From: Bostrychus sinensis
Taxonomy: Eukaryota; Chordata; Actinopteri; Gobiiformes; Eleotridae
Direction of reading: 5' to 3'
Assembly: GCA_020698575.1 (NCBI GenBank)
Contig: CM036248.1
Coordinates: 12,615,729-12,679,728, forward strand
Length of the DNA stretch: 64,000 nucleotides
The position numbers and the translations under genes are program-made. Below, in pieces: positions 11,279 through 22,350 of this stretch; the first letter of the stretch is position 1, and each line of letters begins with the position of its first letter. Below the pieces are notes generated by a model. The model did no database searches. It saw only the letters and a list, made by a program, of their open reading frames with translations, and was not told where the DNA came from.

Positions 11279-11345
11279 CAGTGTTTCGCTGTACCCCTGG
11301 GACCCCCAGAGGTACTTGAGAACTTTGTAGGAGGTACTTGGAAAT
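11279..11345 (+). mobile_element. hAT-like element end (CAGTG terminus)
   Basis: CAGTGTTTCGCTGTACCCCT, then GGGACCCCCAGAGGTACTTG, resembles the terminal repeats of hAT elements that begin CAGTGGTTC. It interrupts a SINE fragment. A right end could not be paired with certainty, so the element's extent to the right is unknown. Confidence 0.45.
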
Positions 11346-11679
11346 ATTAAGATGTTAAGAAAATATTTGTGAACTTTTCATATTGAGCTAGAGCTACTGA
11401 GACTTATGAAGGACAAGCTCAAGTGCCACACAGACTGATGAAAAAGATGAAAAACAGCTAATAATAAAAAAAAATTTGTTTGTTTTTGTTAAATGTTATT
11501 AGGTTCAATAACTTGTTTCAGAGTTATTCAAATGATTTACATTTTTCTTTGTGAATTTATTTTGAGTTTAAGATTATTCTTTATTTTTTAAGTTTATTTT
11601 GAACATACAAATATAGTACAATAGGTAAGATAATAGAAATGTATATTATTCTATATTTTTTTATTGTAAACACAGGCAG
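11346..11679. other. AT-rich sequence, no gene
   Basis: Nothing is recognisable. It may be the interior of the hAT-like element that starts at 11279. Confidence 0.4.
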
Positions 11680-11748
11680 ATTATTATTATTGTTGTTGTT
11701 AACAATAATAATAATAATAACAATAACAATAACAATAACAATAACAAC

Positions 11749-11780
<32 letters not shown>
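11680..11780. repeat. Compound (ATT)n/(GTT)n/(AAT)n/(AAC)n array
   Basis: TTATTATTATTGTTGTTGTT switches at a central TTAACAA into AATAATAATAATAA, CAATAACAATAAC and a long AAT run. The strand switch makes the left half an imperfect inverted repeat of the right half. It is a pure microsatellite feature. Confidence 0.95.
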
Positions 11781-11854
11781 AATAAAGTAAGTTTACAGTT
11801 TACAAATAAACACAGATGTTTTATTTGACCAATTTTTGAATAATAATAATAATG

Positions 11855-12125
11855 CATTGGTTTTCATATTGAACCTTTCTAGACACTCAAAGCACTTTAC
11901 GCTGCATTATTCATTCACTCCTCAGTCACACTCAGTGGCAGTAAGCTACTTCTGTAACCACAGCTGTCCTGGGGCAGACAGACAGAAGCGTGGCTGCCAA
12001 TCTGCACCTACGGCCTCTCCGACCACCACCAAACACAGTCACACTGACACATTCACTCAGGCAAGGAGGGTGAAGTGTCTTGCCCAAGGACACCGCGACA
12101 GTATGCCCACCTCATTAGGTCAGAA
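11855..12125 (+). repeat. Dispersed fish repeat with CTTGCCCAAGGACAC motif
   Basis: This contains CAAAGCACTTTACGCTGCAT, GTGGCAGTAAGCTACTTCTG, GCTGTCCTGGGGCAGACAGA, CCTCTCCGACCACCACCAAA and GTGTCTTGCCCAAGGACACC in the order seen in a repeat family common in fish genomes. The open frame across it (125 codons from 11836) is a by-product. A short stretch of the same family recurs near 22110-22160. Confidence 0.65.
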
Positions 12126-12676
12126 TAAAAAATGTGCTAATTCTAAATATAATTACGCTTTTTTGAGCTACTCTTTGTACAGTTTGTATAATAAATATTT
12201 TGCCTGGGAATAACAATGCAGACTCAAATGCACCACACAAGATGCACACAGCACGTTCCAAGAAGTTTGAGGAAGAAGTTCAAACTCCCTGGCAGACAAA
12301 AACAGAACTCAGAGTGTGTGAGGATGGTCCAAATATCAGGCAACGAGTCTAAAGAGCTGGATGCACAAAGCTGGTGTAGCAGAGTGAGACTGTGGAGTAG
12401 GGTCTTAAATACTGGGCTGAGTGGAGGATGGTAGCCAGGGAGTTTGTGTTGCAAGTCTTCATTATCGGGGATAGTATAGGGGAAAGCAAAAAACTGGTAG
12501 GACTTATGTTTTTGCACTGTTGATATGAGCTCCAGCATATGGGCGCCACCAAACTTAAATGCAAGCTTGCTATAAACTTTAACTCATATCTAGATGCATC
12601 TAAAGTCATTTTCTGTTGAATGTTTGCTTGCATTTCTTTTATACAGAGCTGAAATGCAGGACATAATGACCTAAAT
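12126..12676. other. No gene or recognised repeat
   Basis: The overlapping short open frames at 12216-12633 on both strands have no recognisable motifs. Confidence 0.5.
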
Positions 12677-12946
12677 CAGTTTCTCACCCTTTTCTAGAGG
12701 TACTTCAGACGTTTTTACAGTTCAAGTCCTGATTATAGAGTTTAGACCTGGTTTTGTCCTCGCTTAGTTCTGGCGAGCTGGTTTAGCCTAAGTTTAGTCC
12801 ACTTTTAGTCCTTGTTAAGTCCAAGTTTTTGTCTCGCTTTGTCCTTTTTTGTCCTTATTTAGTAATACCCATTCATAAGGTAGCCTTCTTGGAAAGCCAA
12901 GTATTTTCTAAGCTGGAACTTGGTGTGAAAAGTTTGAGAACCCCTG
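12677..12946 (+). mobile_element. Minisatellite-bearing hAT-like element, short diverged copy
   Basis: The left edge reads CAGTTTCTCACCC and the right edge GAGAACCCCTG. Between them is a degraded series of GTCCxGxTTTAG-like units, followed by GCCAAGTATTTTCTAAGCTG. The same right-hand sequence ends the copy at 33725-34627. Flanking octamers ACCTAAAT (12669-12676) and ACCTACTG (12947-12954) agree at 5 of 8 positions, a weak target duplication. Confidence 0.6.
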
Positions 12947-14924
12947 ACCTACTGTAAATACTTCTTACTATTTCCGGGAAGTCTTTTTTTTTTTTTGAGA
13001 ATTATTGTTTACCCCAGACACAGTTCTTTTAATATATCTTTTACCACATGGACTTGGGAGTTTAAAGGGGTCCTATTCTTTGCTAAATACTGTCAAGTTA
13101 TGCACTTATTTTAAGAAGCTTTGTGGTTCAAGGGTTACATATAGTAGCTTATGTTATGTTTATGCATATTATATGCTCATGCTCACGACAACAAACATTT
13201 CAAAGAAGTGCCAAAACTATTTGCGAGGGTATATTAGGCCAAAATTTACACAAAGAGTAACATATTCAATACTGGCCGCCTACGAGTGGACGGCAAAAGT
13301 TTGGGGTCATCACTCAACATTGTGGTGTTGCATATTATATGATATACTGTAGGACCATGGCATCCAAGTTATCCTCTTTTAAAACCAAAATAAAGTGTGC
13401 AAAAAATAAATAAATATAGAAATGATAATAAAAATACTTACCACTGTCAGTAAAAGAGCCTTTTACCTTTAATATGTGGTATGGAATTATTCAATACATT
13501 GAAGGTTAATGATATAAACTACTCAAACAATAAACATTTGAAATAGTTTCTGACGATAAACTCTATGTGTATAGTTTAGGCTATGAATTGAAAATAGACT
13601 CCAAAGCTAAGAACCAAATGAAAAAAATAAGGACTGAGAGAGGGGCAAGGTTATTTCAAGCCATTACCTACTTCCAGAAAATGTGCCGTGACTGTCTGGT
13701 CAAAGTTTAGCGCTGCCAATTTAAAGTGAGTAAGATTTGCAGTGATATCAGATGAACCGCCTGGCTTTGGGCCGTGAATCATTTGCTCAGGGATCTCCGC
13801 TTCAAGGAGATCCAAAAAAATTATTTAAGCAGATTAATAATGCATTGGGCCCCAAACCCGTGCTAAAATATCCGCGGTTGTTGTAATTCCTGTGTGTCGC
13901 TATAAGAACTCAGCTGTGACTGCTCTTAGCTTCAAATTACTCTGGGGCTTTGTGAGGACGTGGATGGGATAGGGAACAACAATTGTGTCACTTATCAATT
14001 CAAGTCAAAATTACTGACTTCCTGAAATGCTTTGGGTCTGTTCTCCACTTATTTCCATTTATTTTATCAGAGAAGTAGTTGTACAAGCTAAAACTTTTCA
14101 TTGTTAAGTCTATTGTATTATGTGTTCAGTATTTCTGAATTAAAGCCTGATTTTGCACATCTTTTATTACATGAAGCAATATATGTGCTGCAACAAACTC
14201 GGTAGAATAGGAATATGATAGGAACAGGAAGTGAAGGGGAAAGTCAGGGGAAAGTATGGCTTTGCATCCACAATGGGCTACAAAGAAATGGCAAAAGAAT
14301 AGTGGACTCAGGTACGGTCATGTCAGGCTTGTAAGGTTGCAATGTTTGTAAAGGTGCCCAAATGAACAAATATAAACATAGAAGAGACTGGACAATGGAT
14401 AGAGAGACAGTGGTCGCAACCTTTGTAGGAACCCAATTTGTCCCCAGCCCAGATAAAGGCACTTTGAGTAGAAAATATCATTTGAAGCAGTGAGTATTTT
14501 TTGATCCCCTATGTGTCATGTTGTTATTTTCACTCCTGTTGTTTGTCAACTTCAAAGATTGCATTTGATCCAATGTTTTTGTCAATGTTGTTGTGAATGC
14601 CACTTGATTTTGGGCAATCATGCTTCATGAACTGCAATCATCACAAAATGTCTCTGAAACATCTCTGCGTGGGCCAGCTGTTTATGCATTCAGCAGTCAG
14701 CTGTCAGTTTTCAAAAGATAGTTGTCAGCTTGATGTACTTTTACTTGATGCTGTTGTTTAATATATTATGCTACGACTAGTGAATAACTACTAGATACTG
14801 TTAGCACTGATGGGGTTATTGGTGTAGCTTACATTCTGAAAACATTGCTTATTTGTTAGTTTTGTGGTCAGTTAACACTTAAGCCCTCCCTTTGCTGCTG
14901 AGACACAGTAGAAAGAGTAGCCTG
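12947..14924. other. 2 kb without recognised features
   Basis: Nothing coding or repetitive was recognised. The stretch 13640-13970 looks less AT-rich and could be conserved sequence, but this cannot be judged here. Confidence 0.5.
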
Positions 14925-15545
14925 GCCAGCTGGACCCTCCTACTTTCCTTTTGGAAACAGGAGCGTTTGTTTCCTCAGCCACAGTGAACCATTTCCATCG
15001 ATTTGGATCTGGCATTTCTCATCTGCAGCGTGTCTTACAACAGCGGAAGATAATCTCCTATCAAAATGAACCAAGATGGCGAAGCAGGTACAGAGCCAAT
15101 GTTATAACTTCTCTCACCCGATTAACAGTGTTTAGTGTTTTCCCTCATCACCTGTTGATTCTGCTGAAGTCCTCGTTGTTGTTCAGTCCTCTGTGTGATT
15201 TTTTTCCCCATCTTGATTTCATTTTTAGTCCTGTTGACGTCCGACGTACCGACCACAATCAAACAAATCAACTTTTCCTGCAGCTTTTTGTACAAGTGGC
15301 TGCTGCTGTCCTTGTTCATAAATAAGTACAGAGCTGCTAGGGTGTATTCTGGTGTTTTATAACACAACCCGCATCAATCTGCTATGTTTGTTTGCATTGA
15401 AGGTCAGGTTACATTCTGCCCTTTGTTTTTCTGATTGGTTACCCCATCTGTGATTGTTCCACCCATAGAAATTAAATTCAAATCATGAGGTACCAGACTG
15501 ACTTCTTTGTATAAAGAATAGTCTGGCTGTCTAGGCAATAAAAAC
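14925..15545 (+). repeat. Dispersed repeat family X, copy A
   Basis: The segment 15180-15330 (AGTCCTGTTGACGTCC, then ATCAAACAAATCAAC, TTTTGTACAAGTGGCTGCTG) and the end 15490-15545 (GTACCAGACTGACTTCTTTG, TATAAAGAATAGTCTGGCTG) match 32340-32500 in the same order and orientation. It is therefore an interspersed repeat; the class is not identified and the left boundary is approximate. Confidence 0.55.
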
Positions 15546-17218
15546 AAAGGAAAAAAAGTAGTCATCACTAAGAGCTGAATGCTTACACATTTTTAAAAAG
15601 TACTACTATATCAATATTTTGCAACTATTATGAATATTATTTAAATCTACATAAAAACAGTGTGTCTTATCATTAAAAGCAATAAGTAATGAGCTTATTT
15701 TCAACACCCACGCCCAGAAACCATTCGGGAAACCATTTAAGAGTGTCTGGTTAACCACAGATAAGAACCACAATGAGCAGAGCGGTGATGGTCAGGAGAT
15801 GGTCAAATGTCCATAATACTGACTATTGTATTGGTTAGTTATGTGTGCGTTTCGTTTTCATGAAGTTAATCTCCAGAACATAATGGTCCCATAAGTTTGA
15901 AAGCAGATCCATAATGGGACTTTAGCATCCATGGTGTGAAGCGCAGGACTATTAACACATTGACACACATGCTGTCAGAGTAATGAAAGCCTGCAGCCCT
16001 CGGCACTGACAGACACACGCACACGTCCGTACAGTAAACTCTTCTGTCACTTTGATTTAACCTTGTTAAATTGTCTCGCAGATATTCTGGTGAGTGGAGG
16101 AGGATTCGCTGTGGCAGATAGGTGAGTTAATTAAGACAGTGACATTATTAAAGCCAAGAGTGACTGTGGCGTGTTTTTATTAATTCACCATCTGACCTTT
16201 ACTGTGGATTCGGGCGAACGCTTGATACAGCCGTAACATTCGCCGGGAACTGCGAGAGAAGAATGAGCAGACGCTGATTGGTAAAAAGTGCAGGTAAAGC
16301 ATATATTGGATTGGACAGATATGAATTACATGGAGGCGTACAATATTTTGGGTTGCGTTGAAATGTCTGACATAAACCAATTGTGCGAGGTATAAAAGCA
16401 GTGTTTTGTTTGAATATTACTTTTCAGAAAAGGTCGGAACTTTAAATAGGAGAAAGATGACATTTACATAAATACAAAAAAGTCATTTACAAAACCAATT
16501 TCCCACATGTATAGCTGAACTGGAAAGCTGCAATATTAAGCCAATCAAATTATTCATTGATTAAAAATGCCCCACTGTTACACAATACAAGCCCTGGAGC
16601 AATAAAGCTATGAACCAATGAGACTCAAAGGGCAGTGATGACAAACAATGCTTCTGGGATGGCTCTCTATAGTCAATCCAGTGACTTTGCCTTTAGCCAA
16701 AAGTCATGAAATTACAGTTTGTTATCAGGTGTATGGAGCCAGCATTGAGACAGCTTATCCCACGAGCACAGATGTTACTATTTTTATCTCTGCCAGGACT
16801 CATTCACACTCCCCACATTTGTCAGATTTGACTCCAGGTAAAACATAAAATGGAAATTGCAGGTTTTCCTTGTTTTTTTTTTTTTTTTCCTAACCCAAAT
16901 GGTTCACTAAAGCCTCAAAGATATTATGTTGGGGGTTTCACAATCTCCATAATGAGGCTTAATATCGGATTACTGGTTTTTGACATAGCCCTGAATTTAA
17001 CCAAAATAATGCCCTGCAGATATGTACCCCTCAGATGTCAGTGGAAATGCAAACAGATAAAGCCTCCGTGACACATTTTTCACTCAGGAAATAGTAATGC
17101 AAATGACTTCAGTGATTAAACTCTGCTTCACAAATTCAACTTGTAATTCCCATATCCTTCACCCACTGCAATATTTGCTTTCATACTGTGTGCAGCTTTT
17201 TTGACCTGCACTGTATGT
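15546..17218. other. 1.7 kb without recognised features
   Basis: No gene or repeat family recognised. A T run lies at about 16874-16888. Confidence 0.5.
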
Positions 17219-17250
<32 letters not shown>

Positions 17251-17256
17251 TAATAA
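17219..17256. repeat. (AAT)n microsatellite
   Basis: An AAT array with one phase break lies directly before a LINE 3' end. Confidence 0.95.
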
Positions 17257-17516
17257 GTCAGCTGAGGTGGCTCGGGCATCTGTTTCGGATGCCTCCTGGA
17301 CGTCCTTCCCTGGGGAGGTGTTCCGGGCATGTCCCACTGGGAGGAGGCCCCGGGGAAGACCTAGGACACGCTGGAGGGACTACGTCTCTCGGCTGGCCTG
17401 GGAACAGCCTTGGGGTGCCCCCGGTAGAGCTGGAGGAAGTGTCTGTGGAGAGGGAAGTCTGGGCATCTCTGCTTAGACTGCTGCCTCCGCGACCCGGCCC
17501 CGGATAAAGCGGAAGA
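17257..17516 (+). pseudogene. Non-LTR retrotransposon ORF C-terminus and 3' end
   Basis: The translation runs through GRRPRGRPRTRWRDYVSRLAWE and then, in a second frame, LGVPPVELEEV, EREVWASLLRLL and PPRPGPG with a stop at 17505-17507. This is the C-terminal tail of a LINE abundant in fish. The frame changes once, near the AWE/LGVPP junction at about 17405. The (GGAT)n tail that follows is usual for this family. It is strongly 5'-truncated, so no catalytic domain remains. I recognise the family tail but cannot assign the clade with certainty. Confidence 0.8.
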
Positions 17517-17518
17517 AG

Positions 17519-17566
17519 ATGGATGGATGGATGGATGGATGGATAATAATAAAATAATAATAATAA
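17519..17566. repeat. (GGAT)n plus AAT tail
   Basis: About six GGAT units lead into an AATAAT-rich tail. GGAT repeats form the 3' terminus of the adjoining LINE remnant. Confidence 0.9.
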
Positions 17567-19055
17567 TGAAGATACAAAAAGTACAAATGAGACTGATTTA
17601 GTAAGGGACATTAAATATCTATTAGTATTGTTGTTCATGAGCAAATTCACAGTAAATATAGCTTTAACTTCTTTTGGATGGAGGTATTTTCAACCCTCCA
17701 TCAATGGCTTAAAACATCAATGAATGTGTACTTAAAAAGAAAAGTGAATGTGCTTCTGGGGGTGCATCAATACCAACACCAGTATGGTAGTCATAAAAGT
17801 GGGCCGATACCACTTCACACCGCCATCACGTGACATTCACCTCCCACCTGAGCAGTGAGAAGCAATGTGTGGAAGAATTTCATCTTTTTATCTCAAACTA
17901 TGGAGATAAAAGCAAAGGAGACTGTACATTATACTCAGTTTGCAACCAGACATCCCAAATCATATGTGACAGTCTTAAAATTCAAGCAGTTGTCCTAATG
18001 TCTCAGTTTTCCCCTTAGATGCTTGAAAATGAGTTTAGCGACTGAATCATGGAGAATCTAAGCTCTGAAATGATCTATAGCATGTTTATGTTGAGCAAAG
18101 TTTAGTCATGGTTAGTGTACAGACCACTCTGTTAGAGAAATAGCTCAGCAAAGGGAGCGGGGATAGACAGCAAAAAAAAAAAAAAAAAAAAAAAAAGACT
18201 CAGTATGAATGAAATATTGTATATAACTGAGTAAAGATAATGCCTTTATAAGTACTTGTATCTGTACTTGATATCTGTAAGTACTCAAATGGAAGTACTC
18301 TTACTCGTATTAGTTTGTGCTCAGTGCTCAGTTGTAGCAGCTGGAAGATAATGTAACTTCCACTAGGGTCTATGGAGCTAAAGATTTTTATTCTCCCAAA
18401 ATATTGTATTTTGATATAATCCTGCACAATCGGACATACATGCATTTTTCTGATGGGTATTTTTCATTTTGCTCAACTGTAAAAAAAAAAAAACATTTAC
18501 GTCCCTTTGAGGAATTACCCAAGATAGCAAAGCCTACACGTACTGTATATGTTATCAATACCAGAAACTATATTAAATATCTTGCTTTTTTTTAGCATGA
18601 GGGAAGGTTCTGAAACAGGAAAAAAAGTTTGACTTGTGTTTCTTCATTATAATCATTCTTCGGCTTTCAAAGGCTGATTTTAGCACTTCTTCAAAGCTAA
18701 TGGTACTTATTTAGCTGTCAGCACCAATGTCTGTGACGCGCAGCAACTTGACAAGTGATTGGCTGGTTATTTGTCCCAAAATCTTGTCCCATCTTGTCAA
18801 TACTCGACAGAAGGTTCTTGAGGAGAGTGAAAATATCAGAAAAGACCAGTCAGTGCTGTAAAATTGTGGCTATGATTGTGACCCACTTTTCGTTTTTAGA
18901 GAACAAAAGTTATAACCTATTTTGTTACAATTAAGGCCCATGTATTTTAATATTATTTTTCTATTTTATGCAGTTAAAATCAATATTTTTGGGGTTCAAA
19001 GGAGATGAAAATTGAAATTGTATTCAACTTCTCTGTGTCCCGTTATTGAATCACG
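17567..19055. other. No gene; poly-A tract and AGTACTT-rich fragment
   Basis: A 25-base A run lies at 18172-18196. At 18230-18310 repeated AAGTACTTGTATCTGTACTTG-like words suggest a degraded fragment of the hAT MITE family seen at 28887 and 62178. The remainder is unrecognised. Confidence 0.5.
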
Positions 19056-19179
19056 TAGGGCTGTAGTCGACCAAAGAAACTGTTAGATGACCGAAGTTAT
19101 GCCCAGCATCATTAATGAACCAAAATTGAACAAAGGTTATGTGGGGACTTACACAGACAAGTGACTTTATTAATTAGGT

Positions 19180-19915
19180 CAGTGGTTCCCAACCTTTTTG
19201 ATCTTGTATACTCCCAGGATCTGCTTTAGTCCTGGTTTGGACCTGGCTTAATCCTGGTTTAGTCCTGGTTTAGTATTTTTTTAGCATTGCCTTCGGTGTA
19301 GTTTAGTTCTGATTTTAGACCTGGTTTAGTCCTGGTTTAGACCTGGTTTAGTTCTGGTTTACTCCTGGTTTAGTCCTGGTTTAGACTTGGTTTAGTCCTG
19401 GTTTAGACCTTGTTTAGACCTGGTTTAGTCCTGGTTTAGACCTGGTCTAGTCCTGGTTTTAACCTGGTTTAGTCCTGATTTACTCAAGGTTCAGACCTGG
19501 TTTAGTCCTGGTTTAGACCTGGCTTAATCCTGGTTTAGTCCTGGTTTAGTCCTGGTTTAGACTTGGTTTAGTCCTGGTTTAGACCTTGTTTAGACCTGGT
19601 TTAGTCCTGGTTTAGACCTTGTCTAGTCCTGGTTTTAACCTGGTTTAGTCCTGATTTACTCAAGGTTCAGACCTGGTTTAGTCCTGGTTTAGACCTGGCT
19701 TAATCCTGGTTTAGTCCTGGTTTAGTTCTAGTTTAGTCCTGGTATAGACCTGGTTTAGTCCTTCTTTAGTGTTGCATTCCCTTTATTTAGGTTAATTTTA
19801 GTCTTTCAAAGCCAAATATATAAATGCACTACAAATGATCAAAAAATCCCAAGTACCCCCTGCAATGTGCTCTTGTACCCCTAGGGGTCTCCGTACCCTT
19901 GGTTAGGAAACACTG
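19180..19915 (+). mobile_element. Minisatellite-bearing hAT element with perfect 8-bp TSD
   Basis: The left end CAGTGGTTCCCAACC and the right end GGTTAGGAAACACTG are imperfect terminal inverted repeats (about 12 of 15). The octamer AATTAGGT is duplicated exactly at 19172-19179 and 19916-19923, the length expected for hAT. The related host element at 22351-23140 carries a single AATTAGGT at 22490-22497 with matching flanks, which is an empty site. Inside is a long array of GTCCTGGTTTAG / ACCTGGTTTAG units (about 11-12 bp), then a short unique right arm with AAAGCCAAATATATAAATGC and GTACCCCTAGGGGTC. There is no open frame, because TAG recurs in the array. Confidence 0.9.
19385..19736. repeat. 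176-bp higher-order repeat inside the minisatellite
   Basis: The segment 19385-19560 is repeated at 19561-19736 with only three differences counted by eye (one G/T change and two changes near the end). Each 176-bp block itself contains about fifteen CCTGGTTTAG-type units. This is a recent segmental expansion within an older, more diverged array. Confidence 0.9.
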
Positions 19916-20151
19916 AATTAGGTGATAAAAAATTTAGAAAAATGGTTGTAAAATATATTGTTATCTAAAACCATGCATGCTATCTTAAATAAAATTAAAA
20001 ACAAAAGTCATCAAATGGTAAATAGACTTCATTATTGATGCAAAGAGCTCATGTAACTAATTAAAAATACAACTTTAGTTTAGACCAAAGCCTCACTGAC
20101 CAATTAATCGAGTAAGTGACGAGAAGCTAGAATCAGCCCTAGGCTCACGTC

Positions 20152-20171
20152 CCACCAGTTGGGAACCACTG
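20152..20171 (-). mobile_element. Isolated hAT-type terminal repeat
   Basis: CCAGTTGGGAACCACTG is the reverse complement of a CAGTGGTTCCCAAC-type end and lies just right of the TAGGGCTG element. No matching left end was found nearby. It may be the remaining end of an element into which the TAGGGCTG element inserted. Confidence 0.45.
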
Positions 20172-20179
20172 CAATAGGT

Positions 20180-21384
20180 AATTTTAATGCAGGGAATATA
20201 AAACAGCTGATGCTAAGTTTGATATAATGCATACAGTCACAGTAATACAAGTCTAAAATTAAGTTTGCTTTATTAACTTCCCTATGCATTAAATACACAG
20301 AGCATTATAATGCAGTTAATAATTGCATAAGTGATTAAAATTGGAGAACAATGTATGCAGTCAGAGATTTGATCTGGCAGTAAAAATGAACCCAGAACAA
20401 TGTATTATTCATCGAAACTGAAGAAAATGTGGTGCAGTCAATGTACAAAGTGGCACAAATGGACAAATTCAGTTCAAAAACAAGCAGCTCCAGCATTTGC
20501 ACTTGAGTTGCAGCTCTTAGTAACTTGTCGCCGCTGCACCTATGGGAGACTTTAGAGCACTTTATGTCTCAGTCACTGGGACATCAAATGAGGGAATTCT
20601 TCTAAAAGTGAAAAATGCAACTCCTTAGTCCCAAAGCTACTGCTGTTGCTGGAAAAATAGCATCTTCACATGCAATATAATTTAAATTACTATTTTAAAT
20701 TGCTGAAAAAAGGACCTGCTAATTACATAAGTTAAGAGTTGTGCTTGACCACTTTTGTTGTTTGATTTTAATTAACCGTGATGACGCAACTGGAGAGAAA
20801 GAAGTGGGCTGACAAATGGAGAAAAACAACTTGGACAACTTGGACAGGAACGGCAGCCTTTGATTGTGGAGCCCAGGGGCCCGGTCTGGCTGCATGTGAC
20901 AGAGCCAAGATGGCAGCAAGTGATTCAAGGCCTTGGAGCAGGTACTGAGAGAGCAGAGAAAGAAAACATTGGTGCTGATTTATTTATTTTATTTCCTCAT
21001 GTGGGCCACCAGTCAGTCTGAAGAACAACAAAGCATTGCACATACTCTGTGGGTGTTCCTTTATTGGAAAACGGCTAATGAATCACTCAGAGGGAAAAAA
21101 AGGACAAAAATACCACAGTGTAATTAGATAGGGCTATTGTGCTTTGTGGTTTCTTCAGAGTTATACAAGAAAATTGAGTAATACATATTTTAATTGGCTT
21201 AAAAGATTATGTTTATATACATAATCATTTATTTAGTTTGTTTTTCTTAAGTCCTAATTTAACATGAGGTGGTATAACTGTAAGCTGGCACACAACATCA
21301 CAATTAACTGTTGTATACATTTAGCTTCTGATCAAATAAGTCACTTTTCACACCAGTGACAAGAAATTCTAATACCTTCTATGC
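20180..21384. other. 1.2 kb without recognised features
   Basis: No coding or repeat signature recognised. Confidence 0.5.
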
Positions 21385-21480
21385 CAGTGGTTCCCAAAAC
21401 GAGGTCCGAGGCACCTGGGGGGGCCCAAAGGTACCCCAGAGGTTGTGTATATTAAGTACATATCAGGAACTATACAGTTA
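21385..21480 (+). mobile_element. hAT-like element end (CAGTGGTTCCCAAAACG)
   Basis: CAGTGGTTCCCAAAACGAGG, then TCCGAGGCACC, resembles the terminal repeats of Charlie-type hAT elements. A poly-A run follows at about 21493-21509. No partner end was identified. Confidence 0.5.
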
Positions 21481-21965
21481 TATACTTTACTTAAAAAAAA
21501 AAAAAAAAAGTATTAATGTAAAACACCTTTGAGCCACCAGTCAGGTTTTTATTCAATGTTTTTATGCAAATTTAATGAGAAAAACATGGCATAGTCTTTT
21601 GAGTAGAGTGAAGTTTTATTGTTGGGGGGAATAGCTGCTCTGAGCTATAGTACTTCTCGGTTTATCTTTTTGTGGGATACAATTTTCATTTTAATGTGAC
21701 CCATTTTCTCAACAAAAACAAACTTTTTTGTGTGTTATTTTTCTGCTTCTCCATTTTTTTCCATAGTCACATGGTGATTCAGCTGTTTTTTTCCAACATA
21801 TTTTTTTTCATTGATTTTGTAATACAACAAACAAACACAATTGCATGTATTGAACAAACATGTTGAACAAACCAGCCCCCTATCATTGATTTCGGTTCTT
21901 AGCTGGGGATGAGGTTAATGGGTTACACTCCATCTTAGTCAATTACATACAGTACTTATTTAACC
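21481..21965. other. AT-rich sequence, no gene
   Basis: Homopolymer-rich sequence without recognisable signatures; it may be element interior. Confidence 0.4.
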
Positions 21966-21987
21966 AAAAAAAAAAAAAAAAAAAAGG

Positions 21988-22170
21988 GAGTTTTTGTTGT
22001 GCTGAACACTGCAGATGGCTACAAGTAATACATCCCAGTCTTGTCCATCATATCTGATTTGGCAGGTTTTTACACCAGATGCCCTTCCTGTCGCACATAC
22101 AGTGACTGAAATAGGCAATGTGGGTGAAGTGCCTTGCCCAAGGACACAACGACAGTAACCCACTGCACAA
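21988..22170 (-). repeat. Diverged dispersed repeat, RTE-associated type
   Basis: On the plus strand GATTTGGCAGGTTTTTACAC and CAGATGCCCTTCCTGTCGCA are the reverse complement of the 'GGCATCC..GTAAAAA..TGCCAAATC' core of a widespread fish repeat. The same core occurs on the plus strand at 62813-62870. The trailing CTTGCCCAAGGACACAACGA belongs to another common repeat motif (also at 12080). Confidence 0.55.
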
Positions 22171-22350
22171 CTGTCAGCCCTTACACAAACAAACCCATTT
22201 TTCTTAATTATTTTATCACAATTTTAATGACACTGTTATTTACTGGATATGGTCATGGCAGTAGCTCATGACTCCATCTACTGGTAGAAAGTAATATGAC
22301 ACCACCTCCTCTTGGATGTTTCTGAATATTATAAAGATTTTACAAATTGC

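Larger units (their letters stand above)
19056..20141. mobile_element. hAT-like element with TAGGGCTG ends, split by a nested insertion
   Basis: The element starts TAGGGCTGTAGTCGACCAAA at 19056 and ends ATCAGCCCTA at 20141. The flanking octamers GAATCACG (19048-19055) and GGCTCACG (20142-20149) agree at 6 of 8 positions, consistent with an old 8-bp target duplication. Its body matches the copy at 22351-23140: GACCGAAGTTATG, ACAAGTGACTTT, TTATCTAAAA, GCTATCTTAAA and GACTAATTAA-like pieces in order. A 736-bp element is inserted at 19180-19915. There is no coding capacity, so it is non-autonomous. Confidence 0.75.

Noticed and set aside
11836..12213. 125-codon frame
   Set aside because: It translates an AAT tract and a dispersed repeat containing CTTGCCCAAGGACAC and has no independent coding evidence.
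19180..19915. CCTGGTTTAG array as a coding repeat protein
   Set aside because: TAG occurs in nearly every unit, unit length alternates between about 11 and 12 bases, and no long frame survives.
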